From assembly GCA_030667105.1 (NCBI GenBank), contig DAOUWN010000025.1:1-12721 (forward strand): 12,721 bases of DNA, given 5' to 3'. This stretch comes from Deltaproteobacteria bacterium. GTDB taxonomy: Bacteria > Desulfobacterota > Desulfobacteria > C00003060. Of the stretch, positions 1 to 6,843 are shown in pieces. The notes under the pieces were generated by a model that had not been told where the DNA came from, searched no databases, and saw only the letters and a program-made list of their open reading frames with translations. Positions within the stretch are counted from its first letter, which is position 1. Every line of letters starts with the position of its first letter. A program made the translations under genes and the position numbers.

Positions 1-1277
1 TCGTAACCTCTGTCTGTGGGTGTGTAAAAGACCTGCCCGCTTAGTTTTTCCGGCAAATATGTTTGTGGTACATAGGCGTCTTGGAAATCGTGGGCATACT
101 TGTACCCCTTGCCGTAGCCAAGATCCTTCATCATTTTTGTTGGCGCGTTTCTTATATGGAGGGGCGCCGGAAGTGAACCCGTATCCCCGATGGTTTGTTT
201 CACTTTGCCGTAGCCGGCATAAAGGGCGTTGCTTTTTGGAGCCGTGGCAAGATAAACAGCAGCCTGGGCCAGGGCAAGATCTCCCTCCGGGAAGCCAACA
301 AATTGAAAGGCCTGCAAGGCGGAAACGGCCACAGAGAGCGCCCTGGGATCGGCATTTCCCACATCTTCAGAGGCGAATCTTACCATACGGCGAGCAACAT
401 AGAGAGGGTCCTCACCTGCAACGAGCATGCGACCCAACCAGTAAAGGGCCGCGTCCGGATCACTCCCGCGCAGACTCTTATGAAAGGCTGAAATAAGGTT
501 GTAGTGCTCTTCGCCGGTCTTATCATAGCGCAGCGCCTTCTTTTGAAGCACAGTCTCCACAACGGCCCGGGTGATTTTTCTTTGACTGACATCTTTTTCC
601 TGAACAAGAGATGCGGCCGACTCCAGATTGTTTAGGGCCACACGAGCGTCACCATCGGCTGCCCAGATGATGTGGTCAAGGGCATCTGGTTCAACCTCTA
701 ACGACCATTCTCCCAGGCCATTTTCTTTGTCGCTCAAGGCACGTTTCAAAATGGATAACAGTGCCTCATCTGAAAATGGTTTGAGCAACATTACCCGTGC
801 CCTGGACAGAAGCGGAGCGATCACCTCAAATGACGGGTTTTCCGTAGTGGCCCCTATGAGTGTAATGAGCCCGCTTTCCACATGGGGCAAGAAGGCATCC
901 TGCTGGGCCTTGTTGAATCGATGGAGTTCATCGACAAATAGTACGGTCTTTTTCTGATGGTAGCGGCGTGACGTTTTCGCCCTCTCGATAACTTCCCGTA
1001 TCTCTTTAACTCCGGAGAGCACGGCTGAAAACGTCTCAAAGTCGGACTTTGTCTCGCGGGCCATGATCCGGGCAAGAGTTGTCTTGCCGGAGCCGGGTGG
1101 CCCCCAGAAAATGACCGAAAACAGCCGGTCTTCCTCAATGGCATGACGAAGCAAACTCTCTTTGCCAAGGAGGTGTTCCTGCCCAACAAAGGTTTCAAGA
1201 TTCTGGGGCCGCATCCTCTCTGCCAAGGGACGAGCTGTTTTTTCTATCTCTTTTTCAGTTTGATCAAATAGGTCCAT
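1..1277 (-). CDS. rarA: Replication-associated recombination protein A (RarA/MgsA-type AAA+ ATPase), C-terminus cut by window edge
   Basis: Reading the minus strand from ATG at 1277 gives one open frame of 425 codons running off the left edge. RarA is a cytoplasmic clamp-loader-like AAA+ ATPase that acts at stalled replication forks. Visible motifs: [19 protein letters not shown] near residues 20-38, Walker [10 protein letters not shown] at 59-67, Walker [11 protein letters not shown] at about 112-121 followed by [10 protein letters not shown], a sensor-1-like [12 protein letters not shown], and the family C-terminal block with [18 protein letters not shown] and [19 protein letters not shown]. 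The last visible residues are FYTPTDRGY, the usual near-terminal motif, so only about 20-30 residues should be missing compared with the roughly 440-450 residue family. It lies 97 bp downstream of der on the same strand, with no obvious terminator between them. The identification is secure; the true end is outside the window. Confidence 0.95.
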   Translation of the reverse strand, partial: MDLFDQTEKEIEKTARPLAERMRPQNLETFVGQEHLLGKESLLRHAIEEDRLFSVIFWGPPGSGKTTLARIMARETKSDFETFSAVLSGVKEIREVIERAKTSRRYHQKKTVLFVDELHRFNKAQQDAFLPHVESGLITLIGATTENPSFEVIAPLLSRARVMLLKPFSDEALLSILKRALSDKENGLGEWSLEVEPDALDHIIWAADGDARVALNNLESAASLVQEKDVSQRKITRAVVETVLQKKALRYDKTGEEHYNLISAFHKSLRGSDPDAALYWLGRMLVAGEDPLYVARRMVRFASEDVGNADPRALSVAVSALQAFQFVGFPEGDLALAQAAVYLATAPKSNALYAGYGKVKQTIGDTGSLPAPLHIRNAPTKMMKDLGYGKGYKYAHDFQDAYVPQTYLPEKLSGQVFYTPTDRGY

Positions 1278-1295
1278 GGTCAGAATGTGGGATCT

Positions 1296-1316
1296 GATGC
1301 CGGATACCGGATGCCT
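1296..1316. repeat. Three tandem 7-bp repeats between der and rarA
   Basis: Three consecutive 7-mers of the pattern GATRCCK (GATGCCG, GATACCG, GATGCCT) lie in the 97-bp gap between der and rarA, 19 bases upstream of the rarA start. A fourth partial copy (GATA) follows. No function can be read from this. Confidence 0.5.
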
Positions 1317-1374
1317 GATAGTCAAGGCCGATCTTGCTCGTGGAACTTGGCATTCTGCATCCTTCCCCATGCCT

Positions 1375-2688
1375 TCATTTCTTTTCTCTCTTTCGAAGTA
1401 TGAGCCGTATGGAAGTCTTGTCCAGCCCCAGGGCTTCTCTAAGCTGGTTTATCATGTATCGTTCATAAGAGAAATGAATACCCTCAGGATAGTTCACAAA
1501 GCAGACAAATGTAGGTGGGGCCACAGATGTCTGCGCGCTATAGTAAAACTTCACGCGTCTTCCACGATAGATCGAAGGTTCGTTTTGAGAAACTATAGTC
1601 TTAACTATCCTGTTTAGCTGCCCGGTGCTGACCCGCGTAGTATATTGTTCATACACCGTGTCGACCAAGTCAAAGATCTGAAATGTCCGCTGGCCCGTGA
1701 GGGCTGAAATTGTCGATACAGGGGCAAAGTTCATGAACTTGAGTCGATCCTTTACCTTTTGCACATATTGCGCGGCCGTTGCGGAATCCTTTTTCACCAA
1801 ATCCCACTTATTTAAGAGGACAATGCAAGCTCGCCCCCTTTCGCAGGCATATCCTGCAATGCGCACATCCTGGTCGGTAACCCCACTGACCGCATCCATC
1901 ATGACCAATGCAATATGGCATCGACCCAGGCTTTTTAGGGCTTTGATGATAGAAAACTTTTCAATCTTTTTTTTGACCTGTTTCTTTCTGCGGATTCCGG
2001 CCGTATCAATCAGAACGTATTCCTTATTATTCACCTTACAAATGGTGTCAACGGCATCGCGAGTCGTGCCGGGCACTTCACTAACCACAAGGCGCTCATC
2101 TCCCAAGAGACGATTTATCAGGGAAGATTTTCCCACATTGGGTCTCCCGATAACTGCCAGCCTGATACGGTCGGAGGCTGTTTCGGGCGCTGTCTGAGGC
2201 AAAACAGCGGTCAAGGCATCCATGAAATCCCCCATCCCATATCGGTGTTCGGCAGAGATAGGATAGAGAGGTTCTATGCCGAGAACGGAAAAGTCAGCCA
2301 TGAGTGATTCATGTCTTGGCTCATCAATCTTGTTGACGCCATAAAAGACAGGTGTGCTTGATTGACGCAGCCGCTGAACAAGGTCCACATCCACCGGGGT
2401 TACGCCTTCGCGTCCGTCAAAAAGCATGATGATGGCATCAGCTTCCTCCATTGCCTGTATTATCTGGTATTTGACCAGATGCGCAAATTCTTCTGACTCA
2501 AATTCAGAAAAACCTCCGGTATCCACCACAGTGAAGGAAGCCTCGTCCCACTGGGCATCTCCGTAAATCCGGTCCCTGGTAACTCCTGGGAAATCATCCA
2601 CAAGAGCCTTGCGCGACCGCGTAATGCGGTTAAAGAGCGTTGACTTGCCCACATTGGGTCGCCCTATGATGGCAACAATCGGGTTCAT
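1375..2688 (-). CDS. der: Ribosome-assembly GTPase Der (EngA)
   Basis: This 437-residue protein has the double G-domain plus KH-like layout unique to Der, an essential GTPase of 50S subunit maturation. Domain 1: G1 GRPNVGKS at 9-16, G3 DTGG at 56-59, G4 NKID at 119-122. Domain 2: G1 GRPNVGKSS at 181-189, G3 DTAG at 228-231 followed by the Der-typical IRRK, G4 NKWD at 293-296, and an SAL G5-like motif at 328-330. The KH-like domain runs from about 350 to the end, with RRVKFYY, PPTFVCFVNYPE and the family ending R-L-I-L-R-K-R. The length is normal. The start is fixed because the N-terminal MNPIVAIIGRPN is the usual Der beginning and an in-frame TAA lies just upstream. No Shine-Dalgarno precedes this ATG, and a promoter-like element ends about 8 bases before it. 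Confidence 0.97.
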   Translation of the reverse strand: MNPIVAIIGRPNVGKSTLFNRITRSRKALVDDFPGVTRDRIYGDAQWDEASFTVVDTGGFSEFESEEFAHLVKYQIIQAMEEADAIIMLFDGREGVTPVDVDLVQRLRQSSTPVFYGVNKIDEPRHESLMADFSVLGIEPLYPISAEHRYGMGDFMDALTAVLPQTAPETASDRIRLAVIGRPNVGKSSLINRLLGDERLVVSEVPGTTRDAVDTICKVNNKEYVLIDTAGIRRKKQVKKKIEKFSIIKALKSLGRCHIALVMMDAVSGVTDQDVRIAGYACERGRACIVLLNKWDLVKKDSATAAQYVQKVKDRLKFMNFAPVSTISALTGQRTFQIFDLVDTVYEQYTTRVSTGQLNRIVKTIVSQNEPSIYRGRRVKFYYSAQTSVAPPTFVCFVNYPEGIHFSYERYMINQLREALGLDKTSIRLILRKREKK

Positions 2689-2696
2689 GGGATGTT

Positions 2697-2725
2697 ACAA
2701 TATCTGAATTCGGCTTGAAGGGCAA
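2697..2725 (-). promoter_or_regulatory. Sigma-70-like promoter for der (possibly leaderless transcript)
   Basis: On the minus strand TTGCCC (2720-2725) and TATTGT (2697-2702) are separated by exactly 17 bases. The -10 element ends 8 bases before the der ATG, so a start point at normal spacing would give a leader of only a few bases. That fits the absence of a Shine-Dalgarno. The rest of the 216-bp gap between sir2 and der shows nothing I can name. Prediction from sequence only. Confidence 0.4.
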
Positions 2726-2904
2726 GACAGGTTGCTCGTTGATACGGGACGGTTCTTGCGATATGGAGATGTGACATTAAGTTGTTTGAGGCATTGGAAA
2801 CCAATGAATCAGCATTGGACCTCATGTCCGTTTATCAAGAGAGAAAAAGGGATTGCCTTGGGGTAATATCAACATATATCCATGACTGACGTTGGCGAAA
2901 ATGA

Positions 2905-3720
2905 CTACTCTTGCCTCATGATGTTTTCCACCTCATGGACCAGCTTGGCCATAATCTCTCCAGCCCTTCCTTGAAGAAAGATATCCGTAACCGATGACGT
3001 GAGAAGAGTCGGCTCCACATTGATCTCGATGATGCTGGCGCCAGCCTTCTTGGCCACCCCAGGAATAGTATTGGCAGGCGCTACCTGGGCAGACGTGCCA
3101 ATGACCAGAAGTGATCCGCAGGAGGAAGCAAGATCATAGGACTCATCAAGTGCGCGAGGAGGGATGGCCTCTCCAAAGAAAATGACATCCGGCTTGAGTA
3201 CCTTGCCGCAAGCACATCTGGGTGGCACCTGGTCGCCGATTTCATCCAGTCCGTATTGACGCTTGCACCAGAGGCAGGAAAGTGTCTTGGAGTTCCCGTG
3301 GTATTCAATGACGCGGGTGGAACCGCCTTCTTGATGGAGATTGTCGATGTTCTGGGTAATAACGGTATGAAGGAGTCCCATCTGCTCGAGCCGACCCAAC
3401 CCTTTGTGGGCGGGGTTTGGCTTTGCCCGCCTGACCACATCCTCCATCTCCGCGAGCATTTGCCAGATCTTTTCCGGATTGGCCCGGAAAGCCGAGATGG
3501 TGGCGTATTCCATGAAATCGTAGCGCTCCCAAAGCCCGCCGGCGCTTCTAAAATCCGGTATGCCCGATTCAACGGAAATGCCCGCACCCGTCAGGGCCAG
3601 GTTCAACTGAGACTGGCATAGGATCTTTGCTGCCCTTCTGATCTCACCTTGTAGGTTTGTGGAAATACTCTCACGTATCATTTCAGGATGTTGAATGACA
3701 AATTGATAGGCGTCTAACAT
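2905..3720 (-). CDS. Sir2-family NAD-dependent protein deacetylase (sirtuin)
   Basis: This 271-residue sirtuin removes acyl groups from lysines using NAD+, yielding nicotinamide and O-acetyl-ADP-ribose. Motifs in order: NAD-binding GAGISVESGIPDFR at 45-58, GLW at 62-64, TQNIDNLHQ at 122-130, catalytic His141 in EYHGN, zinc-ligand cysteines at 149 and 152 (CLWC), then C169 and C171 (CAC) before LKPDVIFFGE at 176-185, GTS at 208-210, and IEIN at 231-234. The second zinc pair is CxC rather than the more common CxxC, and the chelate may still form. The segment after NPEKIW, where class III sirtuins carry the Tyr-x-x-Arg of desuccinylases, reads QMLAEME, so general deacetylation is likelier than desuccinylation. 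The ATG at 3720 has AAGG a few bases upstream. It is divergent from the MarR gene; substrates are unknown. Confidence 0.93.
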   Translation of the reverse strand: MLDAYQFVIQHPEMIRESISTNLQGEIRRAAKILCQSQLNLALTGAGISVESGIPDFRSAGGLWERYDFMEYATISAFRANPEKIWQMLAEMEDVVRRAKPNPAHKGLGRLEQMGLLHTVITQNIDNLHQEGGSTRVIEYHGNSKTLSCLWCKRQYGLDEIGDQVPPRCACGKVLKPDVIFFGEAIPPRALDESYDLASSCGSLLVIGTSAQVAPANTIPGVAKKAGASIIEINVEPTLLTSSVTDIFLQGRAGEIMAKLVHEVENIMRQE

Positions 3721-3812
3721 ACACGCTTACCTTCAGCCAGTTCCCGGAGCGGCAGGCAAAAAAATATATTGCCCCTCAAGTCTGCTCATGTTAACAATTA
3801 CTTTTTTTGACA

Positions 3813-3834
3813 GAATATTTCAATTCAAATTTTC
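3813..3834. promoter_or_regulatory. AT-rich imperfect palindrome upstream of the MarR gene (candidate autoregulatory operator)
   Basis: Arms GAATATTT (3813-3820) and AAATTTTC (3827-3834) match as an inverted repeat at 7 of 8 positions around a 6-base centre CAATTC. It directly follows a perfect TTGACA (3807-3812) and ends 19 bases before the chosen MarR start. MarR dimers usually bind AT-rich palindromes of this size in their own promoters, so autorepression is a reasonable inference. A good -10 partner for the TTGACA is not evident (TTTTCT at best), so the promoter itself is uncertain. Confidence 0.35.
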
Positions 3835-3853
3835 TTACAGAGGACAGACTGCG

Positions 3854-4345
3854 ATGTCAACCCATGTCCAACCGCCTTCGCCAGCGACCGATTTCGAGGC
3901 TCCGCACGATCTCGTAAAAGAGATCATCTACGAAATCCGCAGACTCTTGCAGGCGAGAGAACTCTACACCAAGGAGCTGAACAAGAAATATCAAGTGAGC
4001 GCCCCACAACTCAACTGCCTGCTTGCCCTTTACGAAAACGGCCCTTTGCCTCCTTCGCAAATCGCCAAGTACATTATGGTAAAGTCCAGCACGGTCACCG
4101 GCATCATTGACCGTCTGGAACAAAAAGGGCTCGTGATAAGATTAAGGAAGTCCCCGGATCGCCGTGTGATTACTATCGAGCTCACAGAGGCCGGGAAGAG
4201 GCTCGCCGATAACGCCCCACCCCCTATCCAACAGAAGATCATAGATGGGCTTAAGAGGCTCCCCCAAGGCGAAATAGAGGAGATCGTTCGGGGCCTCACA
4301 AAGCTCACCCACATGCTCGAAGTTCAGGATTTGGAAGTCGAGTAG
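3854..4345 (+). CDS. MarR-family transcriptional regulator
   Basis: This 163-residue winged-helix regulator has a helical dimerisation segment at about 18-45, then a wHTH at about 50-112: VSAPQLNCLLALYENGPL, recognition-helix region MVKSSTVTGIIDRLEQKGLV (about 75-94), and the wing SPDRRVITIELTEAG with the conserved D-x-R. The frame is open to an ATG at 3788, giving 185 residues. ATG 3854 is preferred because AGAGGA (3839-3844) sits 9 bases upstream, the extra N-terminus is not MarR-like, and the extension would cover the palindrome. It is transcribed toward the methyltransferase locus but separated from it by 284 bp containing promoter-like sequences, so it is probably its own unit. By position it is a candidate local regulator; the ligand is unknown. 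Confidence 0.9.
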   Translation: MSTHVQPPSPATDFEAPHDLVKEIIYEIRRLLQARELYTKELNKKYQVSAPQLNCLLALYENGPLPPSQIAKYIMVKSSTVTGIIDRLEQKGLVIRLRKSPDRRVITIELTEAGKRLADNAPPPIQQKIIDGLKRLPQGEIEEIVRGLTKLTHMLEVQDLEVE

Positions 4346-4456
4346 TCCCCACTGGATTCCCTGATAAATATTGGAAAGTCCGAACACTGATCAAGAAACT
4401 ACCTTTCATTAATTCAACTGGTTATCTCGTCAAATGACATGGCCACGAGTTGTGCC

Positions 4457-4485
4457 TTGACAAACTAGAGTTCCTCTGGTATACG
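4457..4485 (+). promoter_or_regulatory. Sigma-70-like promoter P1 for the methyltransferase cluster
   Basis: Perfect TTGACA at 4457-4462, 17-base spacer, TATACG at 4480-4485 (4 of 6 to consensus). This is the best promoter match in the window. It is correctly oriented and would give a leader of roughly 140 bases before the first gene of the cluster. Sequence prediction only. Confidence 0.55.
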
Positions 4486-4518
4486 ATTTCAACTGAGATA
4501 TTTTGATTTAGTATTATA

Positions 4519-4547
4519 TTGTCATAATTTATCATAATAAGAATAAT
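4519..4547 (+). promoter_or_regulatory. Second sigma-70-like promoter P2 with phased direct repeats TCATAAT
   Basis: TTGTCA (4519-4524) and AATAAT (4542-4547), each 5 of 6 to consensus, lie 17 bases apart. Two exact TCATAAT copies (4522-4528 and 4532-4538) start 10 bases apart, about one helical turn, inside the spacer. That arrangement would suit a regulator binding one face of the DNA. The surrounding 4495-4547 is strongly AT-rich, so chance matches are possible. Confidence 0.35.
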
Positions 4548-4583
4548 GCGAGAACAAACTTTCTCGCTTCGCTCCAAATGACA
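4548..4583. repeat. Short palindromic REP-like element (reads CHLERSEK in one frame)
   Basis: Perfect 7-bp inverted arms GCGAGAA (4548-4554) and TTCTCGC (4561-4567) surround CAAACT. The right part continues as CTCGCTTCGCTCCAAATGAC. On the minus strand this is the familiar GTCATTxxGAGCGAAGCGA-type dispersed repeat of many bacterial genomes, whose spurious translation contains C-H-x-E-R-S-E; here it reads CHLERSEK. It lies in the presumed leader of the cluster's first gene, so it may form a hairpin in the mRNA. A short related string (ATCTCGTCAAATGACA, near 4426-4441) lies upstream. Confidence 0.5.
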
Positions 4584-4629
4584 AATTGCCAACCTTTTTG
4601 TCAAACACTCACTAATGCGGGGGGAAACA

Positions 4630-5310
4630 ATGGGACCGATGGTGATCAATCCAAGCGTGCAACGACATAAATTGTCTAGGCTTTTTGGTGGTGCGGGACG
4701 TCAGAGCTTTTCGCGTTCCCTCAGCGCAAAAGTGGAGTGCTGCGAGGAAACATTAGATACGCTGCTCGAACCACGCTTGCACTATCGAATCGAGAAAATT
4801 GATAACGTTGGCAGTGGATCTGTTTCTATCCAAGGGGGCACAACTTTTAGAAGCCCAAAGCTTTCACGAACGCTCAGAGATTCGGATGAAATCATTTGCT
4901 TTGTAGCCACCGTAGGAAGCCGGATTGAAGACGAGATTGTTGGTCTCATGGCCGCAAATTGCCTCTCCGAGGCCTATGTCCTGGATGCCATGGCCTCCAT
5001 AGCTGTCGAGAATATGGTTGAACAGTTTCACGAACGTAAGAAAGCCAAATTCGCCACGGAAAGCAAGTCGACCACCCTGCGCTTTAGTCCAGGTTATTGC
5101 GATTGGCCTGTGACAGATCAGAAAAAGCTCTTCGCCCTTTTCGATTCAGAGTTTACCGGGGTTGAGCTGCTCGATTCCTGCCTTATGCAGCCACGCAAGT
5201 CGATTTCAGGTCTCTTCGGAATATCGCACACTGAGCCTCCCCAAGACTACCCCCCTTACAACCCCTGCCTGGACTGTAAAAAGACAGATTGCATAGCAAG
5301 AAGGACATAG
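4630..5310 (+). CDS. Vitamin B12-dependent methionine synthase activation-domain protein (candidate corrinoid reductive activator)
   Basis: This free-standing protein of 226 residues resembles the C-terminal activation domain of MetH, which binds AdoMet for reductive methylation of inactive Co(II) cobalamin. Visible: IICFVATVGSRIEDEI near 88-103, the AdoMet-site RFSPGYCDWP at 151-160 (MetH has R-x-x-x-P-G-Y), and SCLMQPRKSISGLFGI at 183-198, matching the MetH S-x-x-M-x-P-x-x-S-V-S-G block. A C-terminal CLDCKKTDC cluster (213-221) is absent from MetH and could bind metal or act in redox. ATG 4615 is also in frame, but GGGGGGAAA (4619-4627) is a strong Shine-Dalgarno for ATG 4630, which is chosen. 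It heads the methyltransferase cluster, 49 bp before the MttB gene. The inferred role is keeping the cluster's corrinoid protein in the Co(I) state; it might instead serve a MetH elsewhere. Confidence 0.85.
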   Translation: MGPMVINPSVQRHKLSRLFGGAGRQSFSRSLSAKVECCEETLDTLLEPRLHYRIEKIDNVGSGSVSIQGGTTFRSPKLSRTLRDSDEIICFVATVGSRIEDEIVGLMAANCLSEAYVLDAMASIAVENMVEQFHERKKAKFATESKSTTLRFSPGYCDWPVTDQKKLFALFDSEFTGVELLDSCLMQPRKSISGLFGISHTEPPQDYPPYNPCLDCKKTDCIARRT

Positions 5311-5359
5311 GAAATAGCAGGGCCACAAAAGCCGTTTTGAACCGAGCAGTGAAGGACAG

Positions 5360-6826
5360 ATGATGAAGGTGAGAAAAGGGTTGCCTGGGGGGCATTACAA
5401 GCCTCTGACCGGTGAAGACATTCAGAAAATACATGAAACGAGCCTCAAGGTCTTTGCCGAGGTTGGCGTGCAGGTGAACTCCTCTGCGGCCAGAGATCTC
5501 TTCCGTAGCGCCGGAGCCGACGTAGATGAAAACAGCCGGGTGGTCAAGGTTCCTCCGGGTCTGGTGGAAGAATTAGTCCATAAAGCCCCCCCTATTATTT
5601 GTCTTTGCGGCCGCGCGAAAAAAAGGGATCTCGACTGCGAGATCGGCGGCAAGAATGTATATTTGGGCACTGGCGGCACTGCCTTGAACGTACAGGAGCC
5701 CGGAACTCAGGATTCCCGGAGGGCAATCCTTGAAGATATAGTGAATATGGCCCGTCTTGTGGACGCTCTGGACAACATCCATTTCTATATGGTTAACGTG
5801 TACCCCAGTGATCTCCCTGTGGAGGATGTGGACATAAATCGCTTTGGCGCAGCGTTGAACCACACCGAAAAACACGTGATGGGCGGAGTCTATACAATAG
5901 AAGGAGTCAGAGACGTCATCAAGATGGCGGAAATCATCGCGGGCTCTGCCCAGAAACTGAGAGAGCGGCCCTTTATCTCCATGGTGACCTGCGTCATCAG
6001 CCCCTTTGTGCTGGATGAAAGCTATGCCCAACTCACCATGGAGGCGGCTCGCAACCGAATCCCGGTGGTGGTGCCAGCAGAACCCCTTTGCGGCGCAACA
6101 GCTCCCATTACTCTGGCCGGCAACCTTGTGGTGCAAAATGTGGACACCCTTGCAGGCGTCATGCTGGTCCAGCTTACCAATCCGGGCACCCCCACCCTGT
6201 ACGGCTGTATCTCTTCCATCACCGACCTTCGCGACATGAAGTACCTTTCGGGCGCTGTGGAGATGGGATTGATGAACGCCGCTGCCGCCCAAATGGCCCA
6301 GTTCTACCGACTCCCCTTTTATGCAACAGCAGGCATGTCCGATTCCAAGGTGAACGATGCACAGGCAGGATACGAGTCAGCCATTACCAGCCTGATGGTT
6401 GCTTTAGCGGGAGGCAATTTCATCCATGACGCGGCAGGGTTTCTCGAGTTTTGCATGACCGCCTCGTACGACAAGCTGGTTATCGACAACGAAATCATCG
6501 GCATGATCATGCGGGCCGTGGAAGGCATCCAGGTCAATGAGGAGACGCTGGCCTTCGATTTGATCAAAAAGACGGGGCCGGGAGGACATTTTGTCTCTGC
6601 GCGCCACACACGCCGCCATATGCGCTCTGAGCAATACGTTCCGCAGCTAAGCGATCGCGAACAACGAGACAAATGGCAGGCCGCCGGGGCAAACGACGCT
6701 AAGGCTCGTGCCTGCGCAAAAGTCAAAGAGATTCTGAACAAGCCGAGGCAATCGGCAATTCCGTCCAAAGTCAGAAAACGGATAAGGAAAGAAATCCCGG
6801 GATTGAGATCCTTTGTTATGGATTAG
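5360..6826 (+). CDS. MttB/MtgB-type amine:corrinoid methyltransferase (COG5598), full-length, non-pyrrolysine
   Basis: This 488-residue protein of the trimethylamine methyltransferase family should transfer a methyl group from an N-methylated substrate, likely a quaternary amine, to a Co(I) corrinoid protein. Family features: opening HETSLKVFAEVGVQV at 25-39, GTGGTALNVQEPGT at 103-116, EDIVNMARLVDALDNI at 125-140, central ISPFVLDE and AEPLCGATAP (about 239-248), GMSDSKVNDAQAGYE at 325-339, GGNFIHDAAG at 351-360, and GPGGHFVSARHT at 407-418. The frame contains no amber codon and no pyrrolysine genes are visible, so it belongs with the Pyl-less majority, of which MtgB acts on glycine betaine and others on carnitine, proline betaine or gamma-butyrobetaine. 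The substrate here cannot be read from sequence. AAGGA (5352-5356) suits ATG 5363 slightly better than 5360. The next gene starts 17 bp on. Confidence 0.93.
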   Translation: MMKVRKGLPGGHYKPLTGEDIQKIHETSLKVFAEVGVQVNSSAARDLFRSAGADVDENSRVVKVPPGLVEELVHKAPPIICLCGRAKKRDLDCEIGGKNVYLGTGGTALNVQEPGTQDSRRAILEDIVNMARLVDALDNIHFYMVNVYPSDLPVEDVDINRFGAALNHTEKHVMGGVYTIEGVRDVIKMAEIIAGSAQKLRERPFISMVTCVISPFVLDESYAQLTMEAARNRIPVVVPAEPLCGATAPITLAGNLVVQNVDTLAGVMLVQLTNPGTPTLYGCISSITDLRDMKYLSGAVEMGLMNAAAAQMAQFYRLPFYATAGMSDSKVNDAQAGYESAITSLMVALAGGNFIHDAAGFLEFCMTASYDKLVIDNEIIGMIMRAVEGIQVNEETLAFDLIKKTGPGGHFVSARHTRRHMRSEQYVPQLSDREQRDKWQAAGANDAKARACAKVKEILNKPRQSAIPSKVRKRIRKEIPGLRSFVMD

Positions 6827-6843
6827 ACCTTGAGGAACCATCG

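Noticed and set aside
20..607. Plus-strand frames at 20-496 and 195-491 and the minus-strand frame at 380-607
   Set aside because: They overlap rarA, whose continuous minus-strand reading with family motifs explains this DNA.
1697..2197. 166-codon plus-strand open frame, and similar frames at 7519-8043 and 3081-3587
   Set aside because: Antisense or frame shadows of der, of the MtgA-type and corrinoid-protein genes, and of the sirtuin gene respectively; each overlaps a gene with clear family motifs.
3788..3853. N-terminal extension of the MarR regulator from ATG 3788
   Set aside because: It covers the TTGACA and palindrome, is AT-rich and unlike MarR N-termini, while ATG 3854 has a good Shine-Dalgarno.
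4422..4649. 75-codon minus-strand frame containing CHLERSEK
   Set aside because: This peptide is the typical false translation of a dispersed palindromic repeat, and the rest covers an AT-rich promoter region.
5573..6292. 239-codon minus-strand open frame
   Set aside because: It lies entirely opposite the MttB-type gene, has a low-complexity His/Gln/Gly-rich translation without recognisable motifs, and lacks its own context; it is a shadow of the real gene.
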